From: Glaciecola petra
Lineage (GTDB): Bacteria; Pseudomonadota; Gammaproteobacteria; Enterobacterales; Alteromonadaceae
Direction of reading: 5' to 3'
Assembly (NCBI RefSeq): GCF_031846345.1
Contig: NZ_JAVRHX010000001.1
Coordinates: 1,488,001-1,552,000, forward strand
Length of the DNA stretch: 64,000 nt
Shown here: positions 1 to 7,442 of the stretch, in pieces
Numbering within the stretch: the first letter of the stretch is position 1
Layout of the letters: each line of letters opens with the position of its first letter
Translations under genes and position numbers: made by a program
The notes under the pieces: model-generated
The model's input: the letters and a program-made list of their open reading frames with translations, nothing else
What the model was told of the DNA's origin: nothing
Databases searched by the model: none

Positions 1-242
1 GTGGGCATTGGACCTAATAATCCAATATTAATACCTGCAGCCGACAAACCCGCTTCTAATGCCGACTCTAGCATATAACCGCTAATCCTAGTGTCTTTGC
101 CTATCAACACCTTATTGGTGCCGGTTCCTGCAAGTACTTTACCTGCAGCCCATCCTAATTTAGTTACAAATTCTGGGTTAATTACACTATGACCAACTTT
201 ACCTCTAATACCGTCGGTTCCAAAATATTGCCTCTTTGACAT
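1..242 (-). CDS. glmM: Phosphoglucosamine mutase, N-terminal part (runs off the window)
   Basis: Only the first 80 codons are present; the gene continues past the left edge. The protein begins MSKRQYFGTDGIRG, the typical start of GlmM, followed by the conserved stretch VLIGKDTRISGYMLE. The phosphorylated catalytic serine lies further downstream and is outside the window. GlmM interconverts glucosamine-6-phosphate and glucosamine-1-phosphate in the cytoplasm, on the route to UDP-GlcNAc for peptidoglycan and LPS. It follows folP on the same strand after about 60 bp, the usual ftsH-folP-glmM order of gammaproteobacteria, so co-transcription with folP is likely. Identification is secure. Confidence 0.95.
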   Translation of the reverse strand, partial: MSKRQYFGTDGIRGKVGHSVINPEFVTKLGWAAGKVLAGTGTNKVLIGKDTRISGYMLESALEAGLSAAGINIGLLGPMP

Positions 243-302
243 ATTATTCCTTAGTTTAGCCTTTAACAGTCTTTCTCAATGCGCTCGAACACGCTTTAAG
301 GC

Positions 303-1157
303 TCAGTTATTTGATAGATCGCTTAGTCTATTTACTTTATCGACAATTTTCATTGCGTCAACAGCTTCTTCAACATCATGTACACGAACGATACTTGCAC
401 CTGCCATCGCTGCTATTGTATTTGTTGCAATATCACCGGCGAGTCTTTCTGTAATTTGCTTGTTTAATAAATTGCCAATCATTGATTTACGTGACATACC
501 CGCTAAGACTGGCAAGTCAAATTGTGTAAAATTAACAAAATATTTAAGCATTTGATAATTATGGTCAAGGGTTTTACCAAAACCAAAACCTGGGTCAAGC
601 ATAATTTGTTGGTATTTAAAACCAGCTTGAGTTAAGCGCTGAATCTGCTGCCTAAAAAACTCAACCACGTCTTCAACGACATTTTCGTACTTAGGATTGT
701 CTTGCATGATTAGCGGGGATCCTTGCATATGCATAACGCAAGTTGGAATATTGTGAGTTTTTGCAAAACCTGCTGCAGTTTCTAAGGCATTTGGTAGGCT
801 AAGTGCTCGTACATCATTGATGAGTTTAGCACCGGCATTCACTGCAGCAGTCATTACCTCTGGTTTGCTGGTATCGACAGACACAATAACATCGAGCGAC
901 TTGGCTATTTTTTCGATAACTGGTACAACTCTATCGAGTTCTTCTTGCAAACATACTTCACTTGCACCGGGTCGCGTAGACTCTCCACCGACGTCAATAA
1001 AGCAAGCACCTTTTTCAACCATAAGTTGCGCTTGTTCAAAGGCTGCATTGACACTGGTGAATTTTCCACCATCAGAAAACGAATCGGGAGTGACATTTAA
1101 TATACCCATCACTTTAGGGCTATTAAAGATGACTTCTTTATCTTTAAAAACCATCAT
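303..1157 (-). CDS. folP: Dihydropteroate synthase
   Basis: FolP joins 6-hydroxymethyl-dihydropterin pyrophosphate and p-aminobenzoate to make dihydropteroate in folate synthesis; it is the sulfonamide target. The sequence shows the family signatures VMGILNVTPDSFSDGG near the N-terminus, DVGGESTRPGA, SVDTSKPEV, LDPGFGFGK and GMSRKSMIG, and ends in RVHDVEEAVDAM, so all substrate-binding loops are present. An in-frame ATG at 1178 exists, but it would lie only about 8 nt after the start point predicted from a TATAAT box at 1193-1198. The ATG at 1157, with GGA about 8 nt upstream, is therefore preferred and gives 284 aa. The gene is separated from ftsH by an intrinsic terminator and probably has its own promoter. 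Confidence 0.95.
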   Translation of the reverse strand: MMVFKDKEVIFNSPKVMGILNVTPDSFSDGGKFTSVNAAFEQAQLMVEKGACFIDVGGESTRPGASEVCLQEELDRVVPVIEKIAKSLDVIVSVDTSKPEVMTAAVNAGAKLINDVRALSLPNALETAAGFAKTHNIPTCVMHMQGSPLIMQDNPKYENVVEDVVEFFRQQIQRLTQAGFKYQQIMLDPGFGFGKTLDHNYQMLKYFVNFTQFDLPVLAGMSRKSMIGNLLNKQITERLAGDIATNTIAAMAGASIVRVHDVEEAVDAMKIVDKVNRLSDLSNN

Positions 1158-1192
1158 ATTCGTTATCCACTTGATCATAAACGCTAGATCAG

Positions 1193-1220
1193 ATTATACC
1201 CGATAGTAAAGAAAAGATAA
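1193..1220 (-). promoter_or_regulatory. Putative sigma70 promoter of folP-glmM
   Basis: On the minus strand a perfect TATAAT (1193-1198) follows a weak -35-like TTATCT (1215-1220) after 16 bp. It sits between the ftsH terminator and folP, where a separate promoter would be needed. The -35 match is poor, so the call rests mainly on the -10 box and its position. Confidence 0.45.
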
Positions 1221-1253
1221 GAAATAAAGAGAAATATCTGCAAAAAACTCTAG

Positions 1254-1289
1254 AAAAAACGAACAACACCGACTTGCGTCGGTGTTGTT
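1254..1289 (-). terminator. Intrinsic terminator after ftsH
   Basis: A perfect 12-bp stem (1262-1273 pairing with 1278-1289) with a 4-nt loop is followed on the minus strand by CG and a run of six T. It lies 26 bp after the ftsH stop and would end or attenuate ftsH transcription before folP. Confidence 0.9.
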
Positions 1290-1315
1290 TGTCTGCTACT
1301 CGTTAATTTTAGATT

Positions 1316-3244
1316 TTATTGCGGCGCGTCACTTGGCTCGCCATCTTCAGATGGTTTGTCTTCTTTACCAACATCAATAGAAGCACCACCAGTAGGTTTG
1401 TTAGTACTTGACGAATTATCAGCCTTGCCCCAATCAGCGGGAGGGCGTACTTCAACTCTATCCATCAAATCGTCTATTTGCTTAGCATCTATGGTTTCAT
1501 ATTTCATCAAAGCGTCTTTCATCGCTTCGAGAATATCCATATTGTCTTTTAAGATCTGGTCAGCAAGCTTGTAATTACGGTCTATCAACTCACGCACTTC
1601 AGCGTCAATCGCTTTCGCAGTTTCGTCAGACATATTGTTTGACTTAGACGTTGAACGTCCAAGAAACACTTCGCCTTCTTCTTCAGCATAAAGCATTGGG
1701 CCCATTCTTTCAGACAAGCCCCATTGCGTCACCATTTTTCGAGCTATCATTGTTGCACGCTCAATGTCGTTTGAAGCGCCTGTTGTCACACCAGCTTTAC
1801 CAAGGGTAATTTCTTCTGCGATTCGGCCACCGAACAAGGTCGCTATCCGAGATTCTAACTCTTCGCGAGAGTTAGAGTATTTATCTTGCTCAGGTAAATA
1901 CATGGTTACACCCAAGGCGCGTCCGCGAGGAATAATAGATACTTTATAAACTGGATCATGTTTAGGCACTAAGCGCCCCACAATTGCGTGGCCAGCTTCG
2001 TGGTATGCTGTATTTGTTTTTTCTTCCTCAGACATCACCATGGTCTTACGCTCTGATCCCATCATGATTTTGTCTTTGGCTTTATCAAACTCTTCCATCG
2101 CTACCAAGCGTTTGTTAGTCCTCGCCGCAAACAGCGCAGCTTCGTTAACTAAGTTTGCTAAATCAGCCCCCGAAAACCCTGGTGTGCCGCGCGCAATGAC
2201 CGACGCTTCTACGTCGTCGGCAATTGGTACCTTACGCATATGCACTTTAAGAATTTGCTCACGACCGCGGATATCAGGCAAGCCTACAGTTACTTGGCGA
2301 TCAAAACGACCAGGACGAAGTAACGCGGGGTCAAGTACGTCAGGGCGGTTAGTTGCCGCAATCACAATAATACCTTCATGGCCTTCAAAACCGTCCATCT
2401 CGACTAACATTTGATTCAATGTTTGTTCGCGTTCATCATGACCGCCACCAAGACCAGCGCCACGTTGACGTCCAACTGCATCAATCTCATCAATAAAGAT
2501 AATGCAAGGTGAAGATTTTTTAGCTTGTTCGAACATGTCACGAACACGAGATGCACCCACACCAACAAACATTTCAACAAAATCAGAACCTGAAATGGTG
2601 AAGAATGGGACTTTGGCTTCTCCGGCTATTGCCTTCGCTAACAAGGTTTTACCTGTTCCCGGTGGACCTACCATTAGTACGCCCTTAGGAATTCGGCCAC
2701 CGAGTTTTTGGAATTTAGTTGGGTCACGTAAAAAGTCGACTAATTCAGAGACGTCTTCTTTCGCTTCATCACAGCCAGCAACATCAGCGAAGGTTGTTTT
2801 GATTTGGTCTTCACTAAGCAAGCGAGCTTTACTTTTACCAAACGACATTGCACCACGACCACCGCCGCCTTGCATTTGACGCATGAAGAAAATCCACACC
2901 CCTATTAGCAATAGCATTGGGAACCAGTTGACAAAGAGGGTTTTCAGGAAACTTGGCTTTTCTGTCTCTGCACTGTAGCTGATTACCCCTTTTTTAAACA
3001 ATTGATCGACCAACTGCGGATCACCAATTGGTGGGATAACGGTTGTAAACTCTTCGTTATTGCGAAGCGTGCCGGTTATGTTTCGGCCCTCCATCAATAC
3101 TTCTTTTACATTACCGTCTTCAACGTTTTGTAAAAAAGTTGTGTAATCCGTATTTTTCGCGGCTGTCGTAGGAGTATTAAAGCCCTGAAACACCATCATT
3201 AACACAACTGCAATGACTAACCAAAGGATGAGATTTTTTGCCAT
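1316..3244 (-). CDS. ftsH: ATP-dependent zinc metalloprotease FtsH
   Basis: FtsH is a hexameric inner-membrane AAA+ protease that degrades misfolded membrane proteins and regulators such as LpxC and sigma32. The protein (642 aa from the ATG at 3244) has an N-terminal membrane segment (MAKNLILWLVIAVVLMMVFQ), a periplasmic domain, a second membrane segment near residue 100 (WFPMLLLIGVWIFFM), Walker A GPPGTGKT, Walker B IIFIDEID, the second region of homology ending RPGRFDRQV, and the zinc site HEAGH. A TTG nine bases upstream would add three residues, but the ATG matches the family start. The hydrophilic C-terminal tail is rich in S, D and P. The usual upstream partner rlmE is absent. Confidence 0.97.
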   Translation of the reverse strand: MAKNLILWLVIAVVLMMVFQGFNTPTTAAKNTDYTTFLQNVEDGNVKEVLMEGRNITGTLRNNEEFTTVIPPIGDPQLVDQLFKKGVISYSAETEKPSFLKTLFVNWFPMLLLIGVWIFFMRQMQGGGGRGAMSFGKSKARLLSEDQIKTTFADVAGCDEAKEDVSELVDFLRDPTKFQKLGGRIPKGVLMVGPPGTGKTLLAKAIAGEAKVPFFTISGSDFVEMFVGVGASRVRDMFEQAKKSSPCIIFIDEIDAVGRQRGAGLGGGHDEREQTLNQMLVEMDGFEGHEGIIVIAATNRPDVLDPALLRPGRFDRQVTVGLPDIRGREQILKVHMRKVPIADDVEASVIARGTPGFSGADLANLVNEAALFAARTNKRLVAMEEFDKAKDKIMMGSERKTMVMSEEEKTNTAYHEAGHAIVGRLVPKHDPVYKVSIIPRGRALGVTMYLPEQDKYSNSREELESRIATLFGGRIAEEITLGKAGVTTGASNDIERATMIARKMVTQWGLSERMGPMLYAEEEGEVFLGRSTSKSNNMSDETAKAIDAEVRELIDRNYKLADQILKDNMDILEAMKDALMKYETIDAKQIDDLMDRVEVRPPADWGKADNSSSTNKPTGGASIDVGKEDKPSEDGEPSDAPQ

Positions 3245-3696
3245 GTCGCTCAACGCTGTGAACCTCTAAAAAAAGTTAAAATTAATATACTGCTTGTGTT
3301 AAGCGTTGCACGTATATCATATGTTTTTGCTGTACTTTATATTTTTCGTTACACCACAAAGATTACTACACTTTATGGACCTATGCCACCAAACAGGCGC
3401 CAATCTAACTAGAAAATAATGCCCTGACTAGCCTTTTATGACTATAAGGTGCATACGTTAGTTCCGCCAATCTTGTTCAGTAATTCTTAAGCAAGCTCAC
3501 CGAAGCTATGATTAAAACAAAATCTTGTTGTAAAATAATCATGCCAGCTGAACACAGTCTTTCGAAAATGTTCACATTAAAAACCGTCTATTTACTACTG
3601 AATCAATATCATTAGTCGCTTTAGCTTATAAGTGGAGTTAGAATATAGAATATCAACCATAATTAAAGTAATAATCTAATCAAGTTGTAATAAAAC
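3245..3696. other. Intergenic region between ftsH and yhbY, no gene seen
   Basis: About 450 bp of AT-rich DNA between the divergent ftsH and yhbY genes. In E. coli and many relatives rlmE (ftsJ, 23S rRNA 2'-O-methyltransferase) fills this position. I see no open frame or recognisable RlmE motif on either strand. The region presumably carries the two divergent promoters, but I could not assign them with confidence. Confidence 0.6.
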
Positions 3697-3993
3697 ATGA
3701 CATTAAGTAATAAACAGAAACAATTTTTAAAAGGTCTTGCCCATTCTTTAAAACCAATTGTGCAACTGGGGGGCAATGGCCTAACCGAAGGTGTCGTTGC
3801 AGAAATAAATAACGCGCTCGCTCATCATGAACTAATCAAAGTCAAAATACCCTCCGACGACAGAGACGAAAAAACACTCATTATGGACGCCATTGTTGGT
3901 GAGACAGGCTCATTAAAAGTACAAGCAATTGGACACACTTTAGTCATTTATAAAGCAAGCGATGACAACAAAATCACTTTACCTAAAAAATAA
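3697..3993 (+). CDS. yhbY: Ribosome assembly RNA-binding protein YhbY (CRM domain)
   Basis: A 98-aa single-domain CRM protein that binds pre-50S ribosomal particles in the cytoplasm. The family pattern is clear: LSNKQKQFLKGLAHSLKPIVQLGGNGLTEGV at the N-terminus (with the GxxGLT loop) and ELIKVKIP in the middle. Length equals that of E. coli YhbY (97 aa). It is read divergently from ftsH, as in E. coli, although rlmE is missing between them. An SDR gene follows 15 bp downstream on the same strand and may share its transcript. Confidence 0.92.
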   Translation: MTLSNKQKQFLKGLAHSLKPIVQLGGNGLTEGVVAEINNALAHHELIKVKIPSDDRDEKTLIMDAIVGETGSLKVQAIGHTLVIYKASDDNKITLPKK

Positions 3994-4008
3994 ATACATG
4001 AGGTTTTT

Positions 4009-4773
4009 ATGACAGCTAGCGCCAAATTAGCGGTTGTGACTGGAGGTTGTTCTGGTTTAGGTCAAGCGAGCGCAGAGTTTTTACTTGCGAATGGCTGGCA
4101 CGTGGTTATTTTTGATCTCAATAAAGATAGTGGCGATGAAATTGCTCAAAAAATGCACCCTAGTAATTGTTGGTTTGATTATGTCGATGTCACTAGTAGC
4201 GCACTAGTTGAAGCTGCTGTTAATAAACTTGCTGGAAAAGAAATTCGATTGCTAATAAATTGTGCTGGTGTAGCACCTGCTAAACGAACGCTAAATCGAG
4301 AAGGTGAAGCGATGCCACTTGATGATTTTGCAAAAGTCATCAATATTAATTTAGTAGGGTCGTTCAATGTTGCACGAGTTGTGGCAGCTGCAATGGCCAA
4401 AAATTCAAGCATTAACGAAGACCGCGGTTGTATTATTAATACGGCTTCTGTTGCTGGGTATGAAGGGCAAATTGGGCAAACGGCCTATGCCGCAAGCAAG
4501 GCTGGTTTGATTGGCTTAAGTTTGCCAATGGCGAGAGATCTTGCTCCTCTAGGGATAAGAGTAAACGCGATCGCACCAGGTATAATGGGCACCCCAATGT
4601 TATTAGCGATGCCTGATAAGGTACAAGAAGCACTTGCCAGTAACGTACAACACCCTAAACGCTTAGGTATACCAGAAGAATTTGCTAAATTAGCGATGCA
4701 TATCGCTGAAAATAGCTACATAAATGGCGAAACAATCCGTTTAGACGGCGCTTTACGTATGCCGCCTAAATAA
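4009..4773 (+). CDS. Short-chain dehydrogenase/reductase (HSD10 / 3-hydroxyacyl-CoA dehydrogenase type II-like)
   Basis: A 254-aa classical SDR. It shows the nucleotide-binding TGGCSGLG motif at residues 11-18, an acidic residue after beta-2 (VIFDLN) that favours NAD over NADP, the NCAG stretch, the catalytic serine in NTASVAG and the YxxxK pair in YAASKAG. The stretch RVNAIAPGIMGTPML and the overall pattern resemble type II 3-hydroxyacyl-CoA (2-methyl-3-hydroxybutyryl-CoA) dehydrogenases, so a role in short- or branched-chain acyl-CoA breakdown is inferred; the substrate cannot be read from the sequence. An AGG ribosome site lies 6 to 8 bp before the ATG. It follows yhbY closely and converges with the Lon-like gene. 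Confidence 0.85.
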   Translation: MTASAKLAVVTGGCSGLGQASAEFLLANGWHVVIFDLNKDSGDEIAQKMHPSNCWFDYVDVTSSALVEAAVNKLAGKEIRLLINCAGVAPAKRTLNREGEAMPLDDFAKVININLVGSFNVARVVAAAMAKNSSINEDRGCIINTASVAGYEGQIGQTAYAASKAGLIGLSLPMARDLAPLGIRVNAIAPGIMGTPMLLAMPDKVQEALASNVQHPKRLGIPEEFAKLAMHIAENSYINGETIRLDGALRMPPK

Positions 4774-4795
4774 ACAAACTAAACTTAAACACCTC

Positions 4796-7276
4796 TTAGT
4801 CTTCGTGTGCGCCGTTAACTACGTTTGATATCGCATATAAACGATTAATTGCACAGTAATGCACACTATTTCGAGCAAAGCGCCCGCGGGAATTCAATTT
4901 GCCCGCTTCTTTTTGGCTTGTAATTTCGATCGCTTCGTCGACATTTTTAACTGCATAAATAGTGAAAAGTCCATTCTTAACAGCTTCCCGTACTTTTTCA
5001 TTTAACATTAAGTTGACGTGATTCGACCAAGGTACAATCACACCTTGTTGACCGGTCAAACCTCGGCTTTCACAAAGTGTAAAATAACCTTCTATTTTTT
5101 CATTAACCCCTCCTACGGCTTGTACTTCTCCCAACTGATTAATTGAGCCGGTTACCGCTATGCCTTGTTGCAGAGGAATTTCTGTTAATGATGAGATAAG
5201 CGCTAGTAATTCAGCTAAAGAAGCGCTATCGCCATCGATATAACCATAAGACTGCTCTAGAGCGATATTTGCAGAGAGTGTTAATGGGAACCCTTGCGCG
5301 TATTTATTTCCTAAATAACCAGTCAATAACAACACGCCTTTAGAGTGAATAGGTTGACCAAGCTCTACTTCTCTCTCAATGTCTACCACACCATTTGAAC
5401 CTGCATAAACCGTTGCGGTCACTCTAGCTGGCGTGCCAAAGGTCGTGTCTCCAATTTCTAGTACAGTCAAGCCATTGATGGTGCCGATGCTTTGCCCTTC
5501 GGTACTGATGAGAACATGCCCTTCCTGAATATCTTGTAAAAATGTGTCGCTAACACGACCAGAACGGTGCTTTTTTGCTTGTAATGCTGCTTCAACGTGT
5601 TGTTCAGATAGCACAGCTGCATGCTCTTCTTGGCAATAAAAGTTTGCTTCATTTAATAGCTCGATAACATCAGCAAATTTCGCGCTTAGCTTATTTTGGT
5701 GCTCGGCTTGGCGCAAACTATAAGAAATCAACGCTGCCATTGCGGATATATCAATGCCTTTTAAATTAAGTTGATTAATTTGTTTTTTTACTCGCGTAAC
5801 AAACTGGTTAACATTGGTTTGATTAAGCGAAATTTCGTGGTCAAAATCGACTAATACTCTGAAAAGCTCTGAAAATTCTGGATCATATTCTTGTAGCGTG
5901 TAATACAAATCTCGCGATCCCAACAAAATAACTTTTGTTTGCAAGGCTATCGCTTCCGGCATTTGAGTTATAGAGTTCACCATGCCAACTTCTTGCTGAG
6001 GAAGCTCCATTCTTATTTGACCAAATTTAAGCGCTAATTTTAATGCTTCCCAAACATGTGGATTATCCAGCACCTTATCTGCATCTAAAATTAAATAGCC
6101 TGAATTCGCTTTGTGCAATGCACCTGCGGTTATCATTCGGTAATTGGTATATACACTGCCTTGCACACTAGTATATTCAATTTTACCAAAGATATTTTGG
6201 TAACTAGGGTTGGGCTCATAAATAATAGGAACCGGCACATCGTTTTTATTTTCTACAAGAATGTTAGGTACATAAGTATCTACAAACAATGCCCGTTTAT
6301 CGTACTCATCTGACTTTTCATCTTTGCTGTCAATAACTAAGGTCTCAATCACCATATCAATACAATGATGCTTTAATTGCCGCAAATATTTCAAAATCGC
6401 GATATTGTTTTTGTATTGTCGCTCTAAATCTTTTAACAAAGGCCTAATGCCCTGCTCAACCGTTTGCTGCTTCAACGATTTGAGTTGCTCAGCGCTTTCG
6501 CGTTGCCACATAGGTAGCTCAATCAATGCCTCGCTTAAGACCTTTTCTAACTCGTCTATTATTTGATAGTAATGTTGTCGGTCAATATCCGTTTTACGCG
6601 TAAACTCTGCATCATTAAGAGGCTTACCATCAATAATCGGTGAAAAACTAATGCTGTTACCTTCTTCAATAAGCGCGATACTTTTTGTAGCAGCAATTTG
6701 TTCAACATCGTCTATTGCTTTGTCGTATTTTTGCTCAAAGTGACGAGTAACACTGGCTTTTTTTCGTTGAAAACTCGGGTTCTCAAAAACCGCGGGAAAA
6801 GTAGCAAGTACCTCATCTATAAAGTTTTCGATGTCGTTTACCAGTTGCTTGGCGTCGCCCGGTGGCAATGCAAGGGATATTGGCTGTCTTTCATTCTCAA
6901 GGTTATTCAAATAACACCAATCATAAACTTGCGCGTTAGCGCAAGACTTAGTATGTGCGGTGATGTATTCATTTACGAGGGTATGTCGCCCCGTTGCTTG
7001 TTCACCCATTACATACAAATTATAACCTGCCACATCAACACCTAAGCCAAACCTTAGGGCATTTTTTGCTCGATCTTGACCAATTAGCATATGAGTGTCA
7101 GCTTGATGCTCATCGGCAATTTGCAACATGCTTTTATCGTAGGTAGCGGTTAAGTGTTCAGGATGAAGTTGAAGTTGAATACCAAACTCATTACCACCCA
7201 CGTGGCTAGGCTTTTGTGCTATTGAAGACTTTTTTTGCATGGCGGATGAGGGCTCACCAAGTGTTGATTCGGACAT
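4796..7276 (-). CDS. Lon-type AAA+ serine protease of the LonC/YcbZ-like family
   Basis: An 826-aa protein with an N-terminal AAA-like region and a C-terminal Lon protease domain. The Ser-Lys dyad is visible: serine in the GDSAS motif and lysine in NEKIEGYF, about 45 residues later. The domain also carries GSINQLGEVQAVGGV. The P-loop reads GEQATGRHT, so the usual P-loop lysine is replaced by arginine, and the central region is a long helical insert. It lacks the classical Lon N-domain and is larger than E. coli YcbZ (586 aa). By family it should be a cytoplasmic peptidase, perhaps with weak or no ATPase unfolding activity. It stands alone, converging with the SDR gene and divergent from leuS. 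Confidence 0.85.
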   Translation of the reverse strand: MSESTLGEPSSAMQKKSSIAQKPSHVGGNEFGIQLQLHPEHLTATYDKSMLQIADEHQADTHMLIGQDRAKNALRFGLGVDVAGYNLYVMGEQATGRHTLVNEYITAHTKSCANAQVYDWCYLNNLENERQPISLALPPGDAKQLVNDIENFIDEVLATFPAVFENPSFQRKKASVTRHFEQKYDKAIDDVEQIAATKSIALIEEGNSISFSPIIDGKPLNDAEFTRKTDIDRQHYYQIIDELEKVLSEALIELPMWQRESAEQLKSLKQQTVEQGIRPLLKDLERQYKNNIAILKYLRQLKHHCIDMVIETLVIDSKDEKSDEYDKRALFVDTYVPNILVENKNDVPVPIIYEPNPSYQNIFGKIEYTSVQGSVYTNYRMITAGALHKANSGYLILDADKVLDNPHVWEALKLALKFGQIRMELPQQEVGMVNSITQMPEAIALQTKVILLGSRDLYYTLQEYDPEFSELFRVLVDFDHEISLNQTNVNQFVTRVKKQINQLNLKGIDISAMAALISYSLRQAEHQNKLSAKFADVIELLNEANFYCQEEHAAVLSEQHVEAALQAKKHRSGRVSDTFLQDIQEGHVLISTEGQSIGTINGLTVLEIGDTTFGTPARVTATVYAGSNGVVDIEREVELGQPIHSKGVLLLTGYLGNKYAQGFPLTLSANIALEQSYGYIDGDSASLAELLALISSLTEIPLQQGIAVTGSINQLGEVQAVGGVNEKIEGYFTLCESRGLTGQQGVIVPWSNHVNLMLNEKVREAVKNGLFTIYAVKNVDEAIEITSQKEAGKLNSRGRFARNSVHYCAINRLYAISNVVNGAHED

Positions 7277-7442
7277 ACTTTTGCTATTTCTTCTTATTGT
7301 GACTATCTAACAACAACAAAGTGTAGCGTATTTTATCACTAAAATGTTGAAAAAATGATCGTGTTATATCTTGTCCCGGCCTACCCTTACAAGCTATCCT
7401 ATGCCATTGACTGTTTCGTAATAAATAGAGAACCTTTAATCA

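Noticed and set aside
817..2879. Plus-strand open frames opposite folP and ftsH
   Set aside because: They lie entirely antisense to well-conserved genes and have no recognisable product.
3245..3696. A decayed rlmE between ftsH and yhbY
   Set aside because: I could not recognise any RlmE-like peptide in any frame, so a remnant cannot be claimed; only absence is reported.
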